Assembly (NCBI GenBank): GCA_009783265.1
Contig: WRHM01000007.1
Span: 100,666 to 164,665, forward strand
Length of the DNA stretch: 64,000 nt
Source of the DNA: Oscillospiraceae bacterium
GTDB taxonomy: Bacteria; Bacillota; Clostridia; Oscillospirales; WRJC01
Direction: 5' to 3'
The position numbers and the translations under genes were made by a program. Of this stretch, positions 7,555 through 15,781 are shown one piece after another. Numbering within the stretch: position 1 is the stretch's first letter; the number at the start of each line of letters is the position of its first letter. Below the pieces are notes generated by a model, which was given only the letters and a program-made list of their open reading frames with translations, did no database searches and was not told the origin of the DNA.

Positions 7555-7890
7555 TTATTCCTCCCCGAAAATGTCTTTTGTGGACACGCTTTTGCGTTTG
7601 CCTGCGGCTATTTCGTCAGTTTCTTCAATCATAATTTTTATTGCTTTTTTAATATTTGCACGTTGCTCTTCAAATTTTACGAGTAATTCATCGCCGCTGT
7701 ATCCTTGTGAAATTAAATCTTTGAGTATTTCCATTGTAAAATTATCGTCAGTATGTGAAAACGGGCGTAATACTACCGAGTTATCTGTAAGCGAACACTC
7801 TATTTCTTTGCCGAAACCAAGTTTTTCATAAAACTTTAACGGTATTGTTATCTGACGTTTGCCGGTTACGTTTATAATTTTTTTATCCAT
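7555..7890 (-). CDS. SpoVT-AbrB domain antitoxin
   Basis: A 111-residue protein. Residues 1-50 form a SpoVT-AbrB/MazE-type swapped-hairpin DNA-binding domain (INVTGKRQITIPLKFYEKLGFGKEIEC). Residues 55-111 are helical and charged and probably wrap the toxin. It precedes the RelE/ParE toxin gene and probably binds its own promoter (7932-7960) to autorepress the pair. AbrB-like antitoxins are classically paired with MazF or PIN toxins, so the RelE pairing is a mixed type. A GGAAGG site lies before the ATG. Confidence 0.85.
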   Translation of the reverse strand: MDKKIINVTGKRQITIPLKFYEKLGFGKEIECSLTDNSVVLRPFSHTDDNFTMEILKDLISQGYSGDELLVKFEEQRANIKKAIKIMIEETDEIAAGKRKSVSTKDIFGEE

Positions 7891-7931
7891 AATTTATATA
7901 CCTTCCAAATAAATAATATTTCCTAATAATT

Positions 7932-7960
7932 ATTATATCAAGGAAAATAGGATTTGTCAA
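7932..7960 (-). promoter_or_regulatory. Promoter of the toxin-antitoxin pair
   Basis: On the minus strand: TTGACA (complement of 7955-7960), a 17-base spacer and TATAAT (complement of 7932-7937), directly upstream of the AbrB-type gene. Both hexamers are exact consensus. Confidence 0.85.
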
Positions 7961-7975
7961 GAGGATAAGTAAAGC

Positions 7976-7998
7976 CAAAAGGCGGCAATCAGCCGCCC
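7976..7998 (-). terminator. Terminator of the minus-strand envelope gene pair
   Basis: Minus-strand hairpin GGCGGC-TGATT-GCCGCC (7981-7997) followed by TTTTGG, just after the stop of the 8010-8423 gene. Confidence 0.65.
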
Positions 7999-8009
7999 TT
8001 GCGTTTCTT

Positions 8010-8423
8010 TCATTTATCCGCTAAAACTTTTTTCACCACAATATTGACTATCGGTAAAATAATACCTAATATAGCAATTATTAAATTTAAAATAAGCCCT
8101 ATACCAGTCGATATGTTTTTGCTCATGCCGTCATTTAAATAATATATGTATATCCAAAGAGCAATTCCGCTGAAAATAGTTGCAAATATACATTTAGGTA
8201 TGCTGACCCGTAACGCCATCATTAAAGCAGCAAGCAATGTAAACACTACCGGCACAATAAAATCCAATATACCTTCCATTATATATTCAATATCACCTAA
8301 TTGGAAAACCATTTTTAGAGCATCAAACGGAGTTCTGCTTGCACGATACGGCAAAAAGAAAAACGCTGCGCTAAGAGCCAGAATCCCGGTTGTAGCCCAT
8401 TTTAATAAAATTTGCTTTTTCAT
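8010..8423 (-). CDS. Small membrane protein, unknown function
   Basis: A 137-residue protein, almost entirely hydrophobic, with about four membrane helices: ILLKWATTGILALSAAFFF, FIVPVVFTLLAALMMAL, CIFATIFSGIALWIYIYYL and LNLIIAILGIILPIVNIVV. I do not recognise a named family. The start is ATG at 8423, seven bases after a perfect GGAGGT; a TTG five codons upstream is less likely. It lies just downstream of a PASTA-like lipoprotein gene (15 bases apart) and shares its terminator, so the two are probably one operon. Confidence 0.75.
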   Translation of the reverse strand: MKKQILLKWATTGILALSAAFFFLPYRASRTPFDALKMVFQLGDIEYIMEGILDFIVPVVFTLLAALMMALRVSIPKCIFATIFSGIALWIYIYYLNDGMSKNISTGIGLILNLIIAILGIILPIVNIVVKKVLADK

Positions 8424-8438
8424 AACTATAACCTCCAA

Positions 8439-9587
8439 CTAATTTACTTGACCTAACTTTTGGATTATCCTTGCCATAGCGGCAAGGTACTCTATTAAAT
8501 CATCACCCGATAAATCGGATTGTATTTTATCCGCTTTTTCTGACCATTCAGCCATTTTTTGTATGGATTCTATATAGTCGAATAAAATCGACATATCTAA
8601 TGGATTATCGTTGTATTTATTCAACAACTTAACATAATCATCGACCCACTCTTCATATAGTTTCAAAAATTCTTTCCATTCTGAATTGGAAGTTTTTGGG
8701 GCTTCTGTATTCCCTCCGGGGGCGTTAGTGGGTGTAACTGGTGAAGCCTGCACTATTCCGTTAAATAAAGCATTGAGTGAAGCGCTGTATGCGTCACTAT
8801 ATGCCTTATAAATTTCGGTATATGAATCTGAATATAGTTTATATGTTTCGGTGTAGAAATCAAAGTAACTTTTGTAATCTATTTTATCGTCTTCATATAA
8901 TTGCTCGTTGAAAGCGTCAACATACTTAAATAAGCTCTCAGCTTCATCATCATATTTAGCCAAAGAATCGTCTAAGGCTCGGGAAAATATATCAAAGGAA
9001 TCATCATTCACTGCCTGATAAAATAAAACTTCTGCTTCTTTTGTTGCGTTATAATAGACAGTCTTTGCCGCTTCTATTGCCTCGGAAAGTTCTTCAAAAG
9101 TTTTTGGCTCTGTCGAAGATGTCAATTTTGGCGTTTCATCGGAAAATTCTTTTTCATCCATTTCGCTTTCAAAATCGTTTTTGTCATCAGTCGGTTTTTC
9201 GTATATATAATCCGACAGTGCATAAGTGACAACTACTCTATTATCTGTTGATATACGGGAATATTTGTTATTATCTTTATAGTTAGGGTCTGTTTCATCA
9301 TTAACCCGAAAGACTTGACCTTGCAGCACCGTTCGATTATGTCTTGAATAACCTGTATATGGCAGTATTGTACTTGCATCGGCTTCTACCGCCGTTACAT
9401 CAAAGCCGGCATTTTCTAATACTGTTACTGCGTCGCTGTAATTCATTCCCATTACATTCGGAACAGGCGTAAACGTTTCTTCTGATCTATTATTTCTATT
9501 CCTCAAACAACCAGAAATGCCAATCACAAAAATTACCGCCACAAATAATAGCCATAAAATTTTTACTTTTTTCAATACCTTTACCAT
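8439..9587 (-). CDS. PASTA-like domain lipoprotein
   Basis: A 382-residue lipoprotein. The signal peptide ends in a lipobox with Cys27 (Gly-Ile-Ser-Gly-Cys). Residues about 40-75 resemble a PASTA domain (VPNVMGMNYSDAVTVLENAGF and a following strand), which in other proteins binds peptidoglycan fragments. The rest is an acidic, Tyr-rich helical region with repeats of YSDSYTEIYKAYSDAY type and a Pro/Thr/Asn linker (SPVTPTNAPGG). ATG 9587 is chosen because GGGAGG precedes it by four bases. It shares an operon with the membrane protein at 8010-8423. Function unknown; an envelope or cell-wall role is inferred. Confidence 0.75.
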   Translation of the reverse strand: MVKVLKKVKILWLLFVAVIFVIGISGCLRNRNNRSEETFTPVPNVMGMNYSDAVTVLENAGFDVTAVEADASTILPYTGYSRHNRTVLQGQVFRVNDETDPNYKDNNKYSRISTDNRVVVTYALSDYIYEKPTDDKNDFESEMDEKEFSDETPKLTSSTEPKTFEELSEAIEAAKTVYYNATKEAEVLFYQAVNDDSFDIFSRALDDSLAKYDDEAESLFKYVDAFNEQLYEDDKIDYKSYFDFYTETYKLYSDSYTEIYKAYSDAYSASLNALFNGIVQASPVTPTNAPGGNTEAPKTSNSEWKEFLKLYEEWVDDYVKLLNKYNDNPLDMSILFDYIESIQKMAEWSEKADKIQSDLSGDDLIEYLAAMARIIQKLGQVN

Positions 9588-9754
9588 AAAACCTCCCAAA
9601 ATTTTTATATATTATCTTCCAACGGACTGTCTCAGGGCGGCCTTTTTTACCGCCCAAAGAATATTTCCGCCGAAAAACAACAAAAAGCCATGCGTGACCA
9701 AGCCCACACACGGCGCGAAAACACTCTTTATAATTCAACAACGACAAAACATAC
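9588..9754. other. Intergenic region, no gene recognised
   Basis: Spacer between the PASTA-like lipoprotein gene and the small transcript. It holds one hairpin (GGGCGG/CCGCCC, 9635-9655) and no convincing reading frame. Confidence 0.5.
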
Positions 9755-9783
9755 TTGACTATATAAGCCAAATGATGTATAAT
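9755..9783 (+). promoter_or_regulatory. Strong promoter of a small transcript
   Basis: TTGACT (9755-9760), a 17-base spacer and exact TATAAT (9778-9783). The expected start is near 9790, and no long gene lies downstream before the terminator at 9957-9979. Confidence 0.75.
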
Positions 9784-9811
9784 ATAGTTGTCGAGTACGG
9801 GAGAAATTTCG

Positions 9812-9910
9812 ATGTGTATGGTGGCGTTATCACCTTGTACATGCCGTAGAGTGTTGATGTCACTTTACGGCTGCTCGCATTTTGTTATTTCTCTATGTAG
9901 GATATTTTAA
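9812..9910 (+). CDS. Possible small Cys-rich hydrophobic peptide
   Basis: An open frame of 32 codons starts at ATG 9812, seven bases after GGGAGA (9799-9804), and stops at TAA 9908-9910. The peptide begins Met-Cys-Met-Val-Ala-Leu-Ser-Pro-Cys-Thr-Cys-Arg-Arg and has five cysteines and a hydrophobic C-terminal half. It overlaps the base-paired arms described for the small RNA, so the frame could be accidental. A type I toxin-like peptide is one possibility; no family is recognised. Confidence 0.3.
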   Translation: MCMVALSPCTCRRVLMSLYGCSHFVISLCRIF

Positions 9911-9956
9911 CATTTATTTACGAAAAAGTCAATAGGTAAATAAAAAATTTCATAAA

Positions 9957-9979
9957 GACGGGAAAATCCCGCTTTTTTA
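9957..9979 (+). terminator. Rho-independent terminator of the small transcript
   Basis: Stem ACGGGA/TCCCGC-type hairpin followed by six Ts (GACGGGAAAATCCCGC then TTTTTT). Confidence 0.75.
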
Positions 9980-10000
9980 TTATTATGTCAAAATTTCGTC

Positions 10001-10029
10001 TTGTAATATATAAAAAATTAGTGTATAAT
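10001..10029 (+). promoter_or_regulatory. Promoter for plsY
   Basis: TTGTAA (10001-10006), a 17-base spacer and TATAAT (10024-10029). The resulting leader of about 150 bases contains GTAGGG repeat copy 3. Confidence 0.65.
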
Positions 10030-10065
10030 ATACTGTTATAGTTAAGACGGTTGAAAAACGCCTTT

Positions 10066-10119
10066 GTAGGGGTCGACGCCCTCGTCGACCCGCGGGACGC
10101 GCAGGGGCGCGTCCCCTAC
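10066..10119. repeat. GTAGGG palindromic element, copy 3
   Basis: A 54-base element starting GTAGGGGTCGACG and ending CGCGTCCCCTAC. It consists of two adjacent palindromes (GGGTCGACGCCCTCGTCGACCC and GGGACGCGCAGGGGCGCGTCCC cores). It lies in the leader of plsY. Confidence 0.8.
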
Positions 10120-10184
10120 AAGAACAGGTTATTTTCAATCGCAACGACTATACTTATATTTATTAATCAAAGGTGTAAAATATT

Positions 10185-10922
10185 ATGTTTGAAATATTAG
10201 AGATCGGGTTGTGCAATAAATATTTTCAGGGCAGCACTATTCATATAGTCATAAGCGTTTTCTCGGTTATAATAACAGGCTATCTTCTTGGTAGTTTGAA
10301 TTTCGGCGTGATTATATCGAAAGTGTTTTATCATGATGACGTGAGAAAACACGGCAGCAAGGGCGCGGGAGCGACTAATATGCTCAGGACTTACGGCAAA
10401 TTTCCTGCCGCAATGACTTTTCTCGGCGACGGGTTAAAAGCGGCTGTTGCTGTTTTGATCGGCGCGGTTTTTCTGGGTATGCGCACTTCGGCTTTTGAAT
10501 ATAATAATATTATTTATTTTGGCTTTGCCGGGACTTACATAGGCGGAATGGCGAGCGTGATAGGCCACGCTTTTCCGGTTTATTATAAATTCAAGGGTGG
10601 GAAAGGCGTTGCGTCAACATTTTTTATGGTTTTATTTACGTCGCCGCTTGTTGGATTGATATGCCTTGTAATTTTTATAATTATCGTGGCGGGGACTAAA
10701 TTTATTTCTTTAGGGTCGATTATGGCTGTTTTGATTTACCCGTTGATATTAAACAGAATGACGGGTTTGGGCCTGCATAATTTAATTGCGATATTTATTT
10801 CGCTGCTGATTGTGTATCTGCACAGGGAAAATATAATACGTTTGCTAAACGGCAAAGAAAATAAATTTAGCTTAAAGAGCAGGAAAAAGACAACAGAAGA
10901 AGAAAAAGATAATAATTTATAG
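10185..10922 (+). CDS. plsY: Glycerol-3-phosphate acyltransferase PlsY
   Basis: A 245-residue membrane protein that transfers the acyl group from acyl-phosphate to glycerol-3-phosphate, the first step of phospholipid synthesis. Family motifs are clear: GYLLGSLNFGVIISKVF, the GSKGAGATNMLRTYGK motif and GHAFPVYYKFKGGKGVAS. About seven membrane helices are seen. The N-terminus is some 25 residues longer than usual (CNKYFQGSTIHIVISV precedes the first family motif). The C-terminal tail is basic and charged. Its partner plsX is not in the window. It lies 46 bases before ecfA, without an obvious terminator. Confidence 0.95.
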   Translation: MFEILEIGLCNKYFQGSTIHIVISVFSVIITGYLLGSLNFGVIISKVFYHDDVRKHGSKGAGATNMLRTYGKFPAAMTFLGDGLKAAVAVLIGAVFLGMRTSAFEYNNIIYFGFAGTYIGGMASVIGHAFPVYYKFKGGKGVASTFFMVLFTSPLVGLICLVIFIIIVAGTKFISLGSIMAVLIYPLILNRMTGLGLHNLIAIFISLLIVYLHRENIIRLLNGKENKFSLKSRKKTTEEEKDNNL

Positions 10923-10968
10923 GGCGCGCCGCCAATAAAAATCCGGGAATGGGGAAGAAAGCAAATAA

Positions 10969-11868
10969 ATGCAGATAGAATGCAGGAATTTATCTTATAT
11001 ATACGGGCAAAACACGCCGTTTGAAAAAGTTGCGCTGGATAATATAAATATATCTATAGAATCCGGGATAATAACCGGGCTTATCGGGCATACAGGCTCA
11101 GGCAAATCAACTCTTGCCCTGCTTATATGCGGACTTTTGAGGCCAACGTCCGGCAGTATTTTTATGGGCGGCGAGGAAGTTTACAAAGCCGAAAAGATTA
11201 ATAATAAAAAACAGCGCGGGGTAAAAAAATCCAATCGTAAAAGCTCGGAAAAAATGAAATTTAAGGCCGGGATAATATTTCAGTATCCGGAATATCAGCT
11301 TTTTGAAGAGACTGTTTATAAAGACATAGCGTACGGGCCGACAAATATGGGATTGTCAAAGCAAGAGATAGACGCTAAAGTGCGTGAAGCGGCGGAATTT
11401 GCGGGGATACCCGAAAATTTGTTTGAAGCGAGCCCGTTTGAGTTGTCGGGAGGACAGAGGAGAAGGGCGGCTATTGCGGGAATTATAGCGATGGACCCGC
11501 CGATATTGATACTTGACGAGCCTGCTGCGGGGCTTGACCCGAGAGGCAGAGGGGAAATACTTGGCGGCTTGTGCGAATATCAAAAGATAACAAAAAAAAC
11601 TATGATAATGATTTCGCACTCAATGGAAGACATGGCGAAATACGCCGATAAAGTGCATGTATTAAAAAACGCTGAATCTTATCTTTACGGTACGGTAGAT
11701 GAAATATTTTCGAAGGCTGATGAATTAAAAGAAGCGGGGCTTGACGTGCCGCAGATAACAAATTTATTTCTGGAACTTGACAGGCGAGGGCTGAAAGTAA
11801 ATCGTAATGTGTATAATCTTGAAAAGGCGAAAGACGAGATAGTGAGATTGTTGGGAGGAAACGGCTGA
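10969..11868 (+). CDS. ecfA: Energy-coupling factor transporter ATPase
   Basis: A 299-residue ABC ATPase of the ECF vitamin and metal uptake family. Walker A is GHTGSGKST, the Q-loop lies in IIFQYPEYQLFEETV, the signature is LSGGQRRRAAIAG, and Walker B is ILILDEPAAGLDPRGR, followed by an H-loop (ISHSMED). The PEYQLFEETVYKDIAYGP stretch fits EcfA2. A Lys-rich insert of about 25 residues lies between the first strands and the Q-loop (KKQRGVKKSNRKSSEK). Firmicutes normally have two ATPase genes before ecfT; only one is present. Downstream ecfT starts after one base. Confidence 0.92.
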   Translation: MQIECRNLSYIYGQNTPFEKVALDNINISIESGIITGLIGHTGSGKSTLALLICGLLRPTSGSIFMGGEEVYKAEKINNKKQRGVKKSNRKSSEKMKFKAGIIFQYPEYQLFEETVYKDIAYGPTNMGLSKQEIDAKVREAAEFAGIPENLFEASPFELSGGQRRRAAIAGIIAMDPPILILDEPAAGLDPRGRGEILGGLCEYQKITKKTMIMISHSMEDMAKYADKVHVLKNAESYLYGTVDEIFSKADELKEAGLDVPQITNLFLELDRRGLKVNRNVYNLEKAKDEIVRLLGGNG

Positions 11869-11869
11869 A

Positions 11870-12685
11870 ATGTTAAACGATATAACGCTCGGGCAATACT
11901 TCCCGGGCAATTCGGCAATTCATAAGCTTGATCCCCGAATGAAAATTATAATTGCCATAATCTATATTGCGGCAATTTTTTTCGCCGCGGATATATATAC
12001 TATATCTATAATTTTTATAATTAATATAATCATAATACTTTTGTCAGAGATTCCGTTTATAATAATGTTAAAAGCGTTAAAGCCTTTGATTTTTATTATT
12101 GCGTTTTCTTTTATAATAAATATTTCGTCGGGCGAAAATTTGTTAATTAAATTCGGATTTGTAAAAATTTATCTTGACGGATTGTTAAATGCGGTATTTT
12201 TTGTCATACGCATAGTTAGTCTTGTTTCGGCCACTTCGATTTTTATAACTTTCACAATTTCGCCGACTATGCTTACAGACGCGATAGAGCAGCTTTTGTC
12301 GCCGTTAAAAGTGATAAAGATTCCCGTTCATGAATTTGCCCTGATGATGATGATAACTTTAAGAATGATTCCCACGCTTATAGAAGAAACTGAAAAAATC
12401 ATAAACGCGCAGAAAGCGCGGGGAGCGGATTTTTATTCGGGGAATATATTAAAAAGGGCGAAAGCGTTAATTCCCGTGCTTATTCCGTTGATTGTTTCGG
12501 CATTCAGGAGAGCTGACGAACTTGCGACCGCAATGGAATGCAGGTGTTACAGAGGCGGCAAAGGCCGGACTAAAATGAAAAAATTGAAATATTCTTTGAG
12601 AGATTTATGCGCGTTTGTTTTGTCGGTGGTTTTTATAACGGGAGTAATTATTTTGCCGAAGATTATTGAGGTTAAATATAGATGA
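11870..12685 (+). CDS. ecfT: Energy-coupling factor transporter transmembrane protein EcfT
   Basis: A 271-residue membrane protein with about six helices. It shows the EcfT coupling-helix motif Ala-Arg-Gly (AQKARGADFYSGN) and a second conserved ATAMECRCYRGG segment that contacts the ATPases. It starts one base after the ecfA stop and overlaps truA by four bases, so ecfA-ecfT-truA is a tight operon, the arrangement usual in Firmicutes. It would serve several substrate-binding S components encoded elsewhere; none are in this window. Confidence 0.94.
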   Translation: MLNDITLGQYFPGNSAIHKLDPRMKIIIAIIYIAAIFFAADIYTISIIFIINIIIILLSEIPFIIMLKALKPLIFIIAFSFIINISSGENLLIKFGFVKIYLDGLLNAVFFVIRIVSLVSATSIFITFTISPTMLTDAIEQLLSPLKVIKIPVHEFALMMMITLRMIPTLIEETEKIINAQKARGADFYSGNILKRAKALIPVLIPLIVSAFRRADELATAMECRCYRGGKGRTKMKKLKYSLRDLCAFVLSVVFITGVIILPKIIEVKYR

Positions 12686-13476
12686 ACACAGAAAACACAA
12701 AAAGAATATTGCTGACCCTAATGTTTGACGGTTCGGGATTTTACGGCTGGCAGGCGCAAAGCGGAGGAAATACTATTCAACAGACATTACAGGACGCGGT
12801 GCAGTCGGTCTTTAACGAAAGACTTGGAATTTCAGGCTGCGGACGCACTGACGCGGGAGTTCACGCTTACGGTTATTGCTGCCATATAGATATAAAAAAA
12901 GATTTCCCGATCGAAAGACTGCCAAACGCGATAAATACTTATTTTATATCGCGAAACATAAAAATTTCTGTTATTGAAGTTAGAGAAGTCAATAATGAGT
13001 TTCACTCGAGATATTATATAAAATCAAAAGAATATATTTATAAAATCCAGAATAACAAATACAGAGACCCTTTTTATACGGGCAAGGCGTTTTATTATTT
13101 TAAACCGCTTGATTTAGATAAAATGCGCGAATCTGCGAAATATCTTACAGGCGAGCATAATTTTTCTTCGTTTATGGCTGACAAATCGGATATTCCCATA
13201 GACGAAGCAGTCAGAACTATACATAAAATCGAAATAAAAACTAATATTTTTGACAACGGGACGAATATAACAGATATATATATTGCGGCGAGCGGATTTT
13301 TATATAAAATGGCGAGGATAATCGCGGGGACTTTGATCGAAGTCAGCGAGGGCAAAATAATCCCGGAAAATATACCTGATATAATAAACGCGAAAGACAG
13401 GGGCAGGGCAGGGAGAACTCTGCCGCCGCACGGTTTATATTTGAATAAAATAGAATATTATGATACAATATCATAA
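12682..13476 (+). CDS. truA: tRNA pseudouridine(38-40) synthase TruA
   Basis: A 264-residue enzyme that makes pseudouridine at positions 38-40 of the tRNA anticodon arm. It shows the N-terminal LMFDGSGFYGWQAQ motif, the catalytic CGRTDAGVHA motif with Asp57, and the C-terminal FLYKMARIIAGTLIEV and HGLYLNKIEY segments. Length is normal. The ATG overlaps the end of ecfT (ATGA), indicating translational coupling. Confidence 0.96.
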   Translation: MNTENTKRILLTLMFDGSGFYGWQAQSGGNTIQQTLQDAVQSVFNERLGISGCGRTDAGVHAYGYCCHIDIKKDFPIERLPNAINTYFISRNIKISVIEVREVNNEFHSRYYIKSKEYIYKIQNNKYRDPFYTGKAFYYFKPLDLDKMRESAKYLTGEHNFSSFMADKSDIPIDEAVRTIHKIEIKTNIFDNGTNITDIYIAASGFLYKMARIIAGTLIEVSEGKIIPENIPDIINAKDRGRAGRTLPPHGLYLNKIEYYDTIS

Positions 13477-13537
13477 AAGCGATTATTATTAATCTCTTGC
13501 GGTTAAGCCCGGATATATAAAATACAGGAGACAGCGT

Positions 13538-14854
13538 ATGATTAAAAATAACAAACCTGAAAAAACAAATCAGATTAAAGTTAAAAACGACGGCTATAAA
13601 AGAAAAAGAGATATTAGTTCTGTACAGAAAAACCGCAATATTGCATACATAAAAAGACCTGAAAATACAGAGCTTATTGATTCTGACATGCCCGAAAACA
13701 AGTATTACAGTAATATAGCCTATAAAATCAAACTGGCTAAATGGTTTCTGATAGCTTTTCTCGTGCTGTTTATTTTCGGCGGCATGGCCCTCAATTCAAA
13801 AGAACTCAACGCTGATAATTTAAGCTATCTTTTAAGATACCTGAATATACAGGGCTCAAATAAATCAATAAAGTCAGATTTTTATATTGAACTTGACGAA
13901 GCGTCGTCTGTATGCTATTATAAAAATAATATTGCCGTACTGAGAAAAAACAGGCTTGATATTTATGACATGAACGGCAAGAGAAATTTCACGTCAAAAC
14001 TTGTTTATTCAAATCCCGTCCTGAAAACCTCGGACAAATATATAATCGCTTATGATTTGGGCATGAATAAACTTGAGATATTTAACTCTTTTTCGAGGGT
14101 TTATGAATACAAAGGCGACAGCCCGGTTTATTACGCGCAGATAACAGACAGGGGAAATATTGTGTATGTAACCGACGAAAAAGGATATAACTCGGCCGTA
14201 TATGTCATGAACAACGGGTTTGACGTTACGTTCAGGTGCATGTTTGAGAAAGATTATATAATATGCGCCGATATAGACGATAAAGCCGAAAGGCTTGCCG
14301 TTGCCGGATTTTTTGCTCAGGACGGGGATTATTTAAGCCGGGTGATTTTATACGAGACGCATTCGGAGCAGCCTGTGCGAAAGATAGAAATCCCCGGCGA
14401 ACAGCCGTATAGTATAAAATTAAACGAAACCGGTATTTTCGCGGTTTTTGAAAATTCGTTAAGATTCTATAATCAAAACGGTGACGAGATTTTAAATTAT
14501 AATTTCACGTACAGAAAAATCGAGGCAATATCGCTGACTTCAAAACTTGCGGCGGTAGTATTAAACGAAAAAACTTTGGGGACAGACAATAAAATACTGA
14601 TTTTTGACGGAAATTCCAATGTTTTATATGATAATATAATAAACGCCGAAATTATAGACATGAAATTTTCAGAAGATTATAAATTTTTATATTTTTTGAC
14701 GCGTACAGGGCTTTATAAAATAAACATAGAGCAAAAAACGTTTGAGTTTGTGACAAGCGAATACGACGAGACGACAAATTCGATAGTTTACGCAAACGAC
14801 ACAAATATATTTTTATCCGGGCTTTTAAAAATAAACGCTGTGGATGCGGAATGA
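13538..14854 (+). CDS. DUF5711-type single-pass membrane protein with beta-propeller-like domain
   Basis: A 438-residue protein with a basic, disordered N-terminus (about 65 residues), one membrane helix (WFLIAFLVLFIFGGMAL, about 68-86) and a long external region made of repeated beta strands (VCYYKNNIAVLRKNRLDIYDMNG, YIIAYDLGMNKLEIFN, and so on) that look like propeller blades. This matches the DUF5711 family found before cvpA in Clostridia, as here. Function is not known; a link to envelope or septal processes is only suggested by context. Confidence 0.75.
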   Translation: MIKNNKPEKTNQIKVKNDGYKRKRDISSVQKNRNIAYIKRPENTELIDSDMPENKYYSNIAYKIKLAKWFLIAFLVLFIFGGMALNSKELNADNLSYLLRYLNIQGSNKSIKSDFYIELDEASSVCYYKNNIAVLRKNRLDIYDMNGKRNFTSKLVYSNPVLKTSDKYIIAYDLGMNKLEIFNSFSRVYEYKGDSPVYYAQITDRGNIVYVTDEKGYNSAVYVMNNGFDVTFRCMFEKDYIICADIDDKAERLAVAGFFAQDGDYLSRVILYETHSEQPVRKIEIPGEQPYSIKLNETGIFAVFENSLRFYNQNGDEILNYNFTYRKIEAISLTSKLAAVVLNEKTLGTDNKILIFDGNSNVLYDNIINAEIIDMKFSEDYKFLYFLTRTGLYKINIEQKTFEFVTSEYDETTNSIVYANDTNIFLSGLLKINAVDAE

Positions 14855-14907
14855 ATCTGTATAATTTAAATTAATTAAAACAAACCGAAGGGAAGAATAT
14901 AAATAAT

Positions 14908-15624
14908 ATGAACGCTATTTTGGATATTATAATAATAGGCATAATTATTTTTTGCGTTGCGATGGGATACAAAAACGGATTTGTAAAGACCGTAATGAAT
15001 TTTCTCTCTTTTATTATAGCGTTTTTTATGGCTAAGACATTCAGCCCGCCGTTGTCTGAGTTTATGTACTCAAGCTGGATAAAGCCGAATTTCGCGGATA
15101 AAGCCGCCGCTCAATTAGAAAAATTTCTGACTCCGAGCGTAAATTTGGATTCGCTTGTCCAGAATCAGCAGAATGATTTTGTGAATATGCTGAAAGGCTA
15201 CGGGTTTGAACTGCCCGATATAAAAAGCTGGATAAACGACGCGGCTTCAAAAGGCGTGTCTGACGTAAACGGATATATCACTACTAATTTAGTTGAGCCG
15301 GTGGCGAAAGGCATATCTGATTTTTTAGCTTTTGTGGCTATTCTTGCAGTCGCTTTAATTTTGCTTAAAATAGCGACTATGCTTATAAACAAAGCGGTAA
15401 AACTTCCGGGGCTTAATTTAATAAACAGGACCGGGGGAATACTTCTCGGATTATTATACGGGATAGTCCTGAGTTATATTTTTGTGCTCCTCGCTTATTA
15501 TGTATTGCCGTATTTAGCCGCCAATACAGCGATAAGCTCGGTTCCGTCGGTGGTGGACGACACAATTTTCTTTAAATGGTTCTACGGGCATTCGCCGATA
15601 AATTATATAATGAACCTGAATTAA
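14908..15624 (+). CDS. cvpA: CvpA family membrane protein
   Basis: A 238-residue membrane protein. The first helix (ILDIIIIGIIIFCVAMGYKNGFVKTVMNFLSFIIAFFMAKTFSPPLSEFMY) carries the typical CvpA pattern, with Gly-Phe-Val/Lys after the first turn. Further helices are around residues 135-160 and 175-205 (GILLGLLYGIVLSYIFVLLAYYVL). CvpA was named for colicin V production, and its role is still unclear. It follows the DUF5711 gene by 53 bases and shares its direction, a pairing seen in other Clostridia. Confidence 0.85.
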   Translation: MNAILDIIIIGIIIFCVAMGYKNGFVKTVMNFLSFIIAFFMAKTFSPPLSEFMYSSWIKPNFADKAAAQLEKFLTPSVNLDSLVQNQQNDFVNMLKGYGFELPDIKSWINDAASKGVSDVNGYITTNLVEPVAKGISDFLAFVAILAVALILLKIATMLINKAVKLPGLNLINRTGGILLGLLYGIVLSYIFVLLAYYVLPYLAANTAISSVPSVVDDTIFFKWFYGHSPINYIMNLN

Positions 15625-15781
15625 TTTTAGATTTATATAATTAGACCCATGCGTTAATATATTTGTAAAATTAATTAAAATATAATGAGAATATTTTAAC
15701 GGCTGCGAAAAAAATATATATTTTTGTGATATAATAATCTTTTGGGTAGTGCAGAAATATAAATAAGGATTTTTTCAGTTT

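Larger units (their letters stand above)
9790..9979 (+). ncRNA. Candidate structured small RNA (or leader of a 32-residue peptide)
   Basis: A transcript of about 190 bases is bounded by a near-consensus promoter and a terminator. Its first 105 bases can fold as a three-way junction. An outer stem pairs GAGAAAT (9801) with ATTTCTC (about 9888-9894). It encloses arm 1 (ATGTGTATGGTG paired with CACCTTGTACAT, about 9812-9842) and arm 2 (GCCGTAGAGTG paired with CACTTTACGGC, about 9843-9871). No known riboswitch or RNA class was recognised. It also contains an open frame (9812-9910), so it may be an mRNA for a small peptide instead. Target or function is unknown. Confidence 0.5.

Noticed and set aside
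9517..9849. 110-residue plus-strand frame spanning the promoter at 9755
   Set aside because: It begins antisense to the PASTA-like lipoprotein gene and crosses the promoter of the small transcript, so it is not a likely gene.
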